From the NCBI GenBank assembly GCA_032164295.1, contig JAJHTX010000003.1:2666001-2730000 (forward strand): 64,000 nucleotides of DNA, given 5' to 3'. The translations under genes and the position numbers were made by a program. This document shows positions 24,444 to 35,249 of this stretch, in pieces; the first letter of the stretch is position 1, and each line of letters begins with the position of its first letter. The notes under the pieces were generated by a model. That model worked only from the letters and a program-made list of their open reading frames with translations. It had not been told where the DNA came from and ran no database searches. The stretch comes from Inonotus obliquus. Lineage: Eukaryota > Basidiomycota > Agaricomycetes > Hymenochaetales > Hymenochaetaceae.

Positions 24444-27400
24444 ATGTCCATGAGGGGCTACGACGACGAGGCCGTCGGTTCGGCAGCTAGAAACAAGAAA
24501 AGGAGCACAGCGCTCTCTTGTGCTGAATGCAGAAGGTACGACACCGCTTACTTACTACCAGGCACCACGCTCCATTATTCACCGACCGAAAATCTCTGCT
24601 CCGCGATCTTGGCCGGTTGACTAACCCCCATCCCTACTCAACAGACTCAAGCTGCGATGCGATAGGTGCGCTCAAGCGTTTTTGCGTTCCAAATCACACA
24701 AAGAAGCTAACAGACTCTGTCCCGGTGATGCGTGATGTAACTTGGCGAGCAGAAAATTCCCTTGCAGTGCGTACTTTCAGTCTGATCACCGCCCTAGGCC
24801 TTATATTCTAACCAAATGTTTCTCGAACTGGTCAGGCGCCTGCATCAAGCGAGGCTGTAGTCAAATTTGTCCAGAGGGTACGCTTATTCCGTCGTTCCTT
24901 CCCGCTTCTTATATCCCATAAGAGTCCGCACTCACCGGAGCGTTATCTCATGTTCTTCTTTTAGGTTCTCTGACGACAGGGAAGGGGAACAGGCGAGTCC
25001 ATTCATTTCCTCGTTGATCGGCGTGGGTACTCACGGTACCGGTTTGCCGTACAGATTCGTTCTTGCGAATACAGAGGTTCTGCACGAAAAGATTTCCGAG
25101 CTTTCTCAGCGCGTGAGGGCTCTTGAAGATGCCCTTGCCGTTGCCCATAGTGCAACTCACGCTGACAGACACCCTCTCTTGAGTGATGAACTGCTGAGAA
25201 TCAAGAATCCATTGGAAAGAGAAGTAACTGCCCATCCTCAAAGAGTTCAAGACGAAGAAGAGACCATTGATGCCGTTGGATCTCTGTAAAATACTCTTTT
25301 TTATGCCATGCGATATAGTCCTAACGTCGGATGTTAAGGTCAATCTCACCCAGCGGCAAAGCAAACTTCTTTGGTAAAACAGCCAACGCATGGGTAGGTT
25401 CATCCTTTTGCAGTTCACTGTGGTTCAGTAACAGATTAACGGGGTCTATCTATTCAGTACCTTCTCAAGGTGTGCATCTTACGCCCCCACCCTGAAGCGT
25501 TACCGGGATGAATATGACTAATTAAACCGGGTTTACCAATAAATATATGAAAATTCTCAGAACGAAGAGAGTGACGATTCAGAAGACGAAGAACCTCACG
25601 AGATTTCGTTGCCCGTGGATATGGCATGGCTCAGTCACGCCTTCCCCTTTTCACCGTCACTCAGCCGAGCAGCCGCCGATGACCTCCGCTCCACGCTCCT
25701 TGCAGCGCTGCCAGACGCACCAACCGCGCGAGAACTCGCGGACATATATTTCGCAAACGCTTCATGGATGTACCACCCAATTTCTAAAGAACAATTTGAC
25801 AGGCTTATCTTTGCCCGCGTATATCCGTACGCGACCGCGGAGTCGCCAGTTGATATAGAGACGGATCGCGATACGGGCTCGTTTGAGAGTCACCGCCTCG
25901 GGCTTTTGTACATCGTCCTCGCTGTCGGAATCCTCGTCGACCTGAAAAGGCCTTCGCATGATCCGGCAGCAGTGCGGTACTTTCAGCTCTCGAAGGCAGC
26001 ACTCAGTCTGGACACGATACTGGAAGATCCGAGTGTACCGGCACTTCAAGCTCTGGTGAGACGCGTTGCTTTTATACCCTCCGCGTCTGTACTGATGACA
26101 TGATAGCTAATCATGTGCCACTACATGTTCTTAAATGATGTTGATGCACAGAGATGGACGCTGATGGGGACTGTAATCAAGCTGGCGCAGAGTGTACGTC
26201 CGCATATCCCGCGCCTGTATACCATAGCTAATTGTATTATTCTTTTAGATCGGTCTCCGTAAGTCACTGAATGACCGGATTGAAATCAGAATCAGAATTG
26301 AATGTGATTAGACCGCGATAGCACTCGTTGGAAACTCTCTCCGGAGGAGACAAAGCTGCGTCGTGAATTGTTTTGGGAAATTTACGTGTACGATTCTTGG
26401 CAGGTATGAATCCGATTGGACATTTCAAGAATGCATCAAATGATAGATATTGCACAGAGCTTGACGTATGGCCGCCCCCCATCTCTTGCCATGGCGCATA
26501 TCGATTGTAAGATGGCCCACGAGACTATCAAGAATGGTACAGGGCAGGTTGAAATGTCGTGTTAGTGCATCTGCTGTTTTTCCAGTTCCATCTGACCGGA
26601 TCGCAGTTGATGCCTGGAAGCACCGCTTCACATCAGAGTGCCTCAGCGTCGTGCATGATCAGGTCTTTGGTGCTCGCACGCCATCTTATGCTACCGTCAC
26701 CGAACTCGACAAGCGCGTCCGGTCTTATTATATTCCCCCTTCGCTACAAGTACCTGGTTTTGGCGGCGCGTCCTTGTATACCGTAGGAGGAGAGCAGCCA
26801 TCCATGTCTTTGACGATGCAACGGCATATTATCCTTGCAATCAAGGAAGTTAGTAAGTACCGCGTGTCTGTTCTTTGTCCCCTTTAATCGGCGGCATTTA
26901 TTTATAAATCCTTCGTGTTTCAGCGTTGTTGTACATGCACCGAGGATTCTTTGCGAAGGCTATGAATGATCACCCGCTTGACCCGTTAAGTGGTCGATAT
27001 GGTCATTCTGTCTTGCGAGCACACGAGAGTGCCTCGTTTTTCGTCAAACTTGTGAAGAACCTGTGGATGCAATACAGACACTTGGCCGAAAGGAACTGGT
27101 TCTTATTCACCCACGTCTTCTCATGTGCTGTGCGTATTGTCTTCCTTGACGCTCGTTGCTGATCGGTCGTGCTGCTTACGCGACGTCACTCATACCTAGA
27201 TTGTATTGGGCTCTATTCCAACGAAATGTCCGGGAATGGCTTTGGCGAAATCTGCCCTAAGAGATTTAGATCAGGCATATGATTTATTCTCGCAAGTCGG
27301 AGAGAAAGCTCGAGTCGATAGAGTTTTGGTACGTCATTTTGGTATTTCCTAGGATGCATGTACACTTAGCCCTGCTATGCAGCCCGTCATGAAAAAACTG

Positions 27401-28183
27401 CGAGATCGTGCTCATGCTGCAATGGACGAATACCAAAGCCAGACCAGGGACTCGATGGGAGGCACAAAACGCGAACCGTCACAGGATGTGCTCCCAAAGA
27501 ACGACGATGAACTGCTTGGTGGCGCCCCGCGGCTTGTCAAGAAACCTCAATCACCCCAATCTTCCCGTGGCTCCCGGTCTCCTGTGTCAAGTCCCGCGGT
27601 GACCTACAACTCCCCTGTACCGCCGACGCCTACATCACCAACTTCTCCTGCCGGACCGTCACAAATGCAGACTTCATTCTATCGTGATGTCAACCAGCCT
27701 CAACGTCAACAGCAGTTCCACTCCCCCATGGAACCAAGCCCAATCTCTTCCTACAGTCAGTCACCCGAGATGACGCTCTTCGGTCCTGGAAACCTTCAAC
27801 AGGAACCTATCCATGCTCACCCGCACACACATACTCAAATGCAAGCGCAGATGCATGCTCAGGCCCAGGCGCAATGGCAGAATGACCCTATGCTGACGAC
27901 GGGTTATTCCGGGATGGGTATGGTACAGGGAGTCGGCTTCGGAAATGGAGTGCAAGTCGGGCAGGGGCAGGCTATGGGTCTCGAAGGTATGACGAGTCCA
28001 GCCTACAACCAGCAGGGTATATTCGATCAGTACGGACCAGGCGGCTATTACGACATGACTGGGATGCAAAACATATACACCAGTCAGCCATACGGACCGA
28101 GCGGACAGGAGATCCTTTCTCCTCAGGATGTCGATATTACCAACGCCTGGAGTAATCTGATGGCACAGTATACAAATGGTTAA
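24444..28183 (+). CDS. Zn2Cys6 fungal-specific transcription factor (paralogue 2)
   Basis: This nuclear regulator is closely related to the 15187-19470 gene. The ATG at 24444 opens MSMRGYDDEAVGS. The zinc cluster assembles from small exons: CAEC-RRLKLRCDR (24520-24665), then KFPCS (24755-24770) and ACIKRGCSQIC (24838-24870), giving six Cys with normal spacing. LTTGKGNR follows, then a GC-AG intron (24993-25054), then RFVLANTEVLHEKISELSQR, a coiled coil. The middle homology region spans about 25600-27200 (LPVDMAWLSHAFPFSP, FWEIYVYDSWQ, SVVHDQVFGART, LLYMHRGFFAKAM). The C-terminus is Pro/Gln/Met-rich with a His/Met patch (PHTHTQMQAQMHAQ). Compared with paralogue 1, the core is conserved while the tails diverge. 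The target pathway is unknown. Confidence 0.85.
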
Positions 28184-28730
28184 CGCAGGCTTTTGAGCGC
28201 GTCTTACTTCTTGGTGGATTCGGGTTCCTAGTTGTTTTTTTACTGTTCTTCGTAACCTGTAGTTAGCTTCGTTCAGAACGATTAGAAATTCGCTGTATTC
28301 CTATCTGCGCTTTCCTCCAGCAATACCACTCACTTTCAGATTGATTTTTGGTTGATATATCGCAACTTCAAGGAGACCGTCGTGAGCATAAGAACCGAAC
28401 ATGTCTTGACGCATCTTGAAGACGTCTGTTCATGTTGCTCTCGGGAATTACTAAGAGTAGGTGATGGGAAGGAAGATCAAGTGGCCGCTTGACCTCGAGT
28501 CATGCATATCAGCCAAGAATATTCTCACACGGTGCCGAAGCGTCGATCGCATTCATAAGGAAAATACATGATTTGCCGTCGATCGAATCAATGTTCCCTT
28601 TCTTGGTTCGCGATTGATCTCTTCAAAGTTCTCCATCTGAGTTGGTGACCGCACTCCGTATCTTTTCTTAAAGGCCTTGAAGCCTCAGGAAATGCCGTCA
28701 TCATTTTGCTGAGCAGAAGAGCCAGTCAAA
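28184..28730. other. Intergenic region
   Basis: This is the 3' flank of paralogue 2 and the presumed promoter of the zinc transporter on the same strand. T-rich tracts occur near 28230. I see no exon, repeat or RNA gene. Confidence 0.5.
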
Positions 28731-31700
28731 ATGCCAGCACCAAGTTCGAAAACACGCTCAAAGATCGCGCTCAACCCATCCCGCGTATCATCCGCGTCGT
28801 AAGTCTCAGTGCTTCACCTTGAGCATCGTGACCCTGATTTCGCGTTATTTTCACTAACCGTACTATAAAGCCTTCCTATACCCTTACTTTCTCGCCTGGT
28901 ACTATCCAACGTCCTCCTTGTTGCTTCGCTCGACGCTGCGAAAGACTGGTTGCTAGCGGATGAGTTACATCTGGGTGTCTTTTGGGTGCTTATTAGGGTT
29001 CTCGCGTTCGGAGGGCTTGCGGTTTTGGTATGGGAAGCATTGACGCAGGAGATTAGTAGGAGGCTGAATGCGAAGGTTGAGGTGAGTATTAGAGTTGTGC
29101 ATGCTGCAAACGCCAATGACCATGGTACCAGTGGTCCGTCCTTGGAATAGCATCTTTGATGCACTTCGTTCAGCAAGCGTGTCTATTGACAGCCCTGTAT
29201 AGAATATCAGCAATAAGGTATGGGTGAACGTGGGCCCGAACTCAATTAGCTGATCTTGTGTCGTTAGAGTCGTTCTGTTCACACATTTCGCTTCTTTCTG
29301 GATCAATGCAGTCATTCAACGAGATTCCGTAAGTGATGCTTTGTCGTGTCCCAAATGTGCGAATGTTCGAAGCTCACACTTTTGTTGTAGGTACGCAAGA
29401 CGACCGCAATTCTAGCTGCGTTTGTGCTGTCTTTTGCTTCGGATATGCGGTTTACGTTGTCAAACGTCAAGGCAGCCATTCCTGGCTACGTCGTCCTATT
29501 GCTTTATGGTCTATCTACAGTCGGCCTCGAACAGACGCAAGGCGTCCTCGCTCCATCTTTAGGATTAAAGGCCGTAAGCATGGCTAGCATACTAGGAGCG
29601 ACGGTCATTGCCCTTCCGTTTTATATTTTCAGAAGTCTGGTGGTATGTATTCGTCTGTTCTTTATGGAACGTCTAAAGATTCATTGTTATTTCAAGTATC
29701 AATCTGCGGATACGCCTGCATTATCACTCTCATCTCTTGCTGTTCTACCCGCGCTTGCCTACTCTACCTTATATTTTGTGCCAGACACCAGGGAACATGT
29801 TCGTTCCATTGTGCTACCATCAAAGCATTTCTCGCTTTCGTATTCGAGTACATTGGCAACGGCAATGATCCTTGGTCCTTTGGCGTTCTCTCATATACCT
29901 ACCTTGACGGATTGTACCATAGGCATCCTTCTTTTCTATGGTAGGCGCCTCGATTATCGCCGGTGGATGATGCTGCAGCCTGACGAATGATTCGTAGGAT
30001 CCGCGCCGGACAATACTCAGACCTTTGGTGGGCCGCCACGGACACCTACGATCCGCTTAGCCAAGGCATACTTGAAGACAGTTCTAGCAAATCCCGAGTC
30101 TCGAAAGATATTCTATTTCCTCGTGCTTAATCTCGCGTACATGCTCGTCCAGATGCTTTATGGCGTTTGGACAAATAGTCTTGGACTTATATCTGATGGT
30201 GAGTCGGGAGGTCGATTATATTTACTCTCAGCACTCAAATTCGCCTCCACTTTTGATAGCGATCCATATGGCTTTTGATTGTATGGCAATCGGAATGGGT
30301 CTCTTTGCCTCTGTCATGGCCACTTGGCCTCCAAATGAACGATTTACCTATGGGTGAGTATTCCTCCTTTCAATGGGTATCTGTTGGTAGCCAACTATAA
30401 TGTGTAGATATGGCAGGATTGAGACGCTATCCGGATTCGCAAACGGTGTCTTCCTAATTCTCATATCCATTTTTATTGTTTTCGAAGCCATTCAGCGAAT
30501 GTGAGTAACTTCCTGTTTGATCTATTTCTCGACACGCATTACATTTCCACTTCCAGTATCGACCCACCTGAGATGAATACGAACCAACTGCTACTCGTAA
30601 GCACACTTGGCCTTGCTGTGAACTTGTTCGGAATGTTTGCCATGGGTGGACACCATCACCATGTACGCCGACGTTGTTTCATTCTTGCCGCGAAGTGACA
30701 CAATCTCACCTGCTCTATAGGGCCATTCACACTCGCATGGTCACTCGCACGGCACGGAGTCGAGTTCGCACGGAGATCACGGGCATAGTCATTCGCACTC
30801 CCCGATATTGCGTGTGTCGCACTCCGACCATGATCATGACCACGATCACAACCATAATCATTCACCTGCCTCGAGTACTCCTGAGATGTTTCATTCTCCG
30901 GAACTCTGTTCTGGGGACCACCACCACCATGATCACGATGACCATCATGCACATAGTCACGCTCACGCACCGCATCATGCATCACCAACTTTATCAACTA
31001 GTGGACACATGCACGGACAGGATGGTGGACATCTACATGTCCCGCAGGTAAATGGATCGAGTGTACCATCATCTGCACCACCGACAACAACGCGCTTCCA
31101 TATGCGTTCTGTATCATTGCACATACCAGCGGGGAACAGCCATCTTCCTCAAACACCTCCAGCACAAAGTGCTCATCTATTACCAAATTCACCCCATTCT
31201 GCACGACATGCACGTACACCGAGTCTGTTACCAGTCCCTGGCCTTGGTTCACCCACAGGCTCTGACGTTCCCGCGTCACCTATGTCGCCAACCTACCAGT
31301 TTGGTCACGATCCGCATTATGCCCAGCATCATGATCATTCTCATGGGGCACATGTGCCAAACTTACACGATCACAGCCATAGTCATGGGGGCGACCATGA
31401 AGGGCACAGTCATAATATGCGCGGCGTGTTCTTACATGTCATGGCCGTGAGTACTGGCAATGCATGTGTCGCTTTCGACTCGTACTAATTCATCTCTTTT
31501 AGGATACTCTTGGCTCAGTAGGCGTCATTATATCAACCCTATTGATCCAGTTCTATGGCTGGACTGGCTTTGATCCCATCGCATCGTTGTTTATCGCAGT
31601 ACTTATCGTAGTCAGTGTTGTTCCGCTCGTGATAGACAGTGGAAAAGTTCTTTGTCTCGACGTGTCAGACCGGGAGGATAGTATCAAGCAAGCACTGACA

Positions 31701-32009
31701 GAGGTGCGTTCTTTCTTTTTATTAATAGAAACGTTTCCTCATATTTTATCCCAGTTACCGACGATTGACGGACTAGCATCGTATTCCGCTCCGCGTTTCT
31801 GGCCGAAGGATACATCAAGCCTGATCGGGTCGATCCACATTCAACTTGAACCATCAGAAGGTTCACCGGATCCTAGCATTGCACTTTCTTCAGCGAAGCG
31901 AACGCATGCGCCAGTCGATCGTGTTGTAGAGCGCGTAGACACCATTCTGCGGAAGAGAATCTCGGGTCTGGAAGAGCTGACGATCCAAGTGGAGGGTCTG
32001 CAGAGCTAA
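28731..32009 (+). CDS. MSC2: MSC2-type zinc transporter (cation diffusion facilitator)
   Basis: This is a CDF-family transporter of the MSC2/SLC30A5 branch, expected to move zinc into the ER/Golgi lumen. The ATG at 28731 opens MPAPSSKTRSKIALNPS. The N-terminal half has several hydrophobic helices (LPIPLLSRLVLSNVLLVASL, FWVLIRVLAFGGLAVLVW and more), the long-form arrangement of MSC2. The CDF core begins near 30070 (RKIFYFLVLNLAYMLVQMLYG). It has HxxxD in HMAFD (about 30270) and again in HVMAD (31437 into the exon at 31503), which are the zinc-site residues. Between them lies a very long His-rich loop (about 30660-31400) with runs of HSHSHGHSHG type. A cytosolic C-terminal domain ends VEGLQS. 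Many short introns. Membrane location follows from the family. Confidence 0.88.
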
Positions 32010-32371
32010 CCTGAAAATTTCACCTGCTATTTTACTACCGCACCGTTCTTTGTGTATCCCCTACTTGATCTATGGATAGGCATTCATTACGAAATGTTCT
32101 GAAAATACAATTTACTTCAGTACTACTACATATGGAAATCTCGATTTTGAGACTCCGCTTAAAGAGTTGAAGAGTGAAAAGTGCAGAGGTGCGGCTGCGC
32201 CTTGTTCTGACTCCTACCACCCACCACATACACTGACAGGGACTACATTTCGTGTAAGCCCCAAACTCCTCATTGCTACTCAAGAGTGTTTTTGAGACTT
32301 TCGATAGATTACCGTTTGCCGCATATTTCGCCTAGACAAGAGCATATATTGGAAGCCACTATCGTGAATTC
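32010..32371. other. Intergenic region
   Basis: This short stretch lies between MSC2 and the next gene on the same strand. It probably holds the terminator and a promoter. I see no supportable feature. Confidence 0.45.
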
Positions 32372-33609
32372 ATGGCCCATCCAACTAATGCCATGTACGC
32401 AAACACCGAAAATCCCAAATCCAAACTGAAATCGAGTAACGCGTTTCCATCGGAGCAGGGACCATCTAATGGTATTCAGAATGGCGCGAACCTCCCACTG
32501 TCAGGAGTCCAGTACTTTACGCGCCCTCAACCACCTCTTTACGTTGAAACTCGATACAACACTACTGACTGGCTTGGAGAGTGCCATCAACAAGCCATCG
32601 ACATCTTCAAGACAAGTGACGGGAAGTTGATTTGTCGACATGGTCCATGTATGACTTGCCTCTGCAATTGGCAGTGGAACTCTGCAATGGCAAGCGTATC
32701 TAGTAATTGGCCTCGCCAATACTTCCCCCATCTCCAGTTTGTCAACCAAAATCCTGGGAACGTTCACACCCAGTCCGCAGCACCGCAGCAACCCTCTCAA
32801 CTCAGGATGCAGCCGTTGATGCAGCCCGGTCACACCACAAACAACACGGTCCACCCTCAACCTGGCCAAGTATACCCTCGAACAAATACCAATGGTCCAT
32901 CAGTAAACCAAGAAACGCCCTTGTACGAGAGTACTGTCATCCGTAATCAGAATCACATAGTCTCTGGGTACCAGCCAATGCCGAGGATAAATATGGCACC
33001 GAATCCGCCAATCAATGGGGGGCCTAGAAGGAGAGTGAATTTTGAGAAGGTGCTACGGATTCAGGAGTGGAGGACACAGGTGGAGCCAGAATCAACACCT
33101 ACGCTCAATGACGAGCAGTCAGAAACGGAAGAGGGGAATCACAAATTGCGATTCGGAGATGAATCAAGTGCTATTGTGAAGAGGAAGGCTGACGTGGAAT
33201 ATCCCATCGGGGACCCCAGTGACTCCAAGCGCATCAAGCTGGAGATAGAAGATGCACCTGCTCGATCGTCCCATGCGAAGACGGAGATGGCTCTTGTTAG
33301 ACAGGAAAGCAAAGTGAAAGCTTGCGTAGCTTGTCGCGGTGCTCACAAGGTTGGATTCCTATCTGTCCTATTGATATGGTGGTTGACCATAGTGTTCTGT
33401 CCGTAGAAGTGTGATGGCAGGTATTCTGCGTGCAAGTATACACGGCCAGAAACAAACTTGAAGTCCAGCCGGGGTACCCTTCGTAAAATTGTGAGTGATT
33501 CAACTGCAAGATCGTATCCATAGCGTCCTCATTCTGAGTTTAGCGCCAGGTAGAAAGCCGGGCCCCTTTCACGGATAAAGGCTGCCAGGCATCTGGTTCA
33601 CTTCCCTAG
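32372..33609 (+). CDS. Unknown protein ending in an incomplete zinc cluster
   Basis: Three exons (about 32372-33349, 33407-33490, 33544-33609) give about 375 residues. The N-terminal 250 are Pro/Gln/Asn-rich with a small Cys patch (CRHGPCMTCLC, about 32640). Next is a basic-acidic segment with a likely nuclear signal (KRKADVEY, SKRIKLE). Near the end comes CVACRGAHKKCDG, which matches the first half of a Zn2Cys6 cluster, then YSACKYTRPETN. The fourth Cys is present but the fifth and sixth are missing where CxxC and a later C are expected. The last exon adds one further Cys (DKGCQ). It could be a degenerate transcription factor, a half-cluster DNA-binding protein, or an incomplete gene model. 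Small introns of 57 and 53 bp keep the frame cleanly. Confidence 0.6.
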
Positions 33610-34135
33610 ACTCGGACGACCTGATCGAGAGATTTTATTGTTACCATTGCAAAAACGCTCCGGCCCATGCTCTTACTTCATGCACTAATCTTGTTTTTAA
33701 TGACCAAGCGCCCAGTCGTAGCCATGTTCATGAATGACGTATATCTGTACCAGACCATCTTTCAGTCACCTCAGCTTATAACATAGCGAGTATGTAGATC
33801 GCCAGTGGACTTTATTGGTGACCTGTTCATTGGTTCGCCGAAGTTAGTATCTCTTAACAATAGATCGCATAGCACTTACTAATGCAAGTTACTTCACGGT
33901 GGAAGAGTCAAGCATGGTGGATGAGTCAGGGAGTTTATGATATCTATCTGGAACTCGGCCAGGCCAGATAGGCGCAGACACGAGTTCTCAGGCATAGAGT
34001 GGTAGTGCCTGTAGTGGACGCTTGTAGCTACGACAAATACTTTACAGTTGAACCACCAAAGCTTGTTCAAACTTAAGAGAGGATCGACGAATTAGAAAGG
34101 CTGATTATGATGCAGACATACATTAGCAAACGAAT
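33610..34135. other. Convergent intergenic region
   Basis: This lies between the incomplete-zinc-cluster gene and the mitochondrial ribosomal protein gene, which converge. I see no coding potential or repeat. Confidence 0.5.
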
Positions 34136-35044
34136 CTACTGCCTCGCCTCTTCCAACTGCTTGGCCAACTCCCGCGCAGCCTTATCCCTCTCCTCCTTAC
34201 GCTCCCATAACCTCCTAATAATCTTCTTCCTCGAATCCCACTGCTGCGCAAGAGTAGAGATATCATTCTCCCTAGCTCCTCTATCGAATTTGACCGAAAT
34301 CGCCTTTTTGACTTCTTCCAACGCTTTAACACGGAACACATCTTCAAGTGCGTTTTCTCGTAACCAACGATCTTTACCGTTCATGTCTTCTACCATTTGT
34401 GGGTAATAGAAAGGTTCTTTGAGACCGACGATAGCGCGTTTGTGAGTTTTCTTGTTGCCTTTGTCTTCCAAACGGCCTATTGCGACGGCTTTGCGATGTT
34501 TCATCGGCATGAAGTAGTTGTCTGTACGTATGTATGTGCATTCCACTCCATAAACTGCATGGAGATAATTTCGCACGTCGGTTTTGGTGAGGTAATTCGG
34601 AATGTAAAACGTAGCCTCGTAAGGATTATAAGGCTTCCCCGGACTCGTATGGTTCGGAATCATAGTAAAAATGATATTAGGCAAATAAATCCTTTGCCCA
34701 ATGATTTGTTCTTCTTTAGTACCATCTGAACGACGCGTGATTCGAACACCGCGTAATCGACTACGTTCGGACTTGTTCAGGACGTGAGGACGAACGAGGG
34801 CACGTTTTTGTTCGAGGGTGAGGGTACGTTTGGACGGTGGTGTTTGAGCAAAGGATTTTTCGGTTTGGAGGCGTTTTTCCTTGACTTTGAGAGGTGCTGA
34901 GGAGGCTTGGGCGAGGTCTGCGATTGAGTCGGTGGTAGGGGGTGGAGGGATTGTCGTTGTCGTCGTCGCGTATGGTCTGCGTAGGCTTGCAAGACCGCGC
35001 AGGAGGAGTAGACTTCTTGACCTGGATGCCATGGAGGTGGACAT
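34136..35044 (-). CDS. MRP20: Mitochondrial large-subunit ribosomal protein uL23m
   Basis: This is a structural protein of the mitochondrial 54S subunit, near the peptide exit tunnel. A single uninterrupted exon of 302 residues starts MSTSMASRSRSLLLLRG, an Arg/Ser/Leu-rich mitochondrial targeting sequence. The L23 fold is seen at IYLPNIIFTMIPNH and ATFYIPNYLTKTDVRNYLHA, followed by VYGVECTYIRTDNYF. A fungal-type C-terminal extension follows (FYYPQMVEDMNGKDRWLREN), then a long charged helix ending KQLEEARQ. The reading frame stays open upstream to 35194, but the part before MSTSM lacks targeting character. The lack of introns is unusual among its neighbours. Confidence 0.88.
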   Translation of the reverse strand: MSTSMASRSRSLLLLRGLASLRRPYATTTTTIPPPPTTDSIADLAQASSAPLKVKEKRLQTEKSFAQTPPSKRTLTLEQKRALVRPHVLNKSERSRLRGVRITRRSDGTKEEQIIGQRIYLPNIIFTMIPNHTSPGKPYNPYEATFYIPNYLTKTDVRNYLHAVYGVECTYIRTDNYFMPMKHRKAVAIGRLEDKGNKKTHKRAIVGLKEPFYYPQMVEDMNGKDRWLRENALEDVFRVKALEEVKKAISVKFDRGARENDISTLAQQWDSRKKIIRRLWERKEERDKAARELAKQLEEARQ

Positions 35045-35249
35045 GGTGATGACTATTGGTGTTGGTTCAAGGTTGACGGCAACGGCAAAACTGTAGTCGT
35101 CGTTGGATTGGATTAATGTAACGTCGATCGATCCTTCCTTGTAAGGCAATTGAAGGTGACTGTATGATGTAATCAACCAAATACAGTCGTACACCCCCCA
35201 CCCACACAGTACGACCTCTCTGCTTCACTTCCTTGTTTTTTAACCCAGC

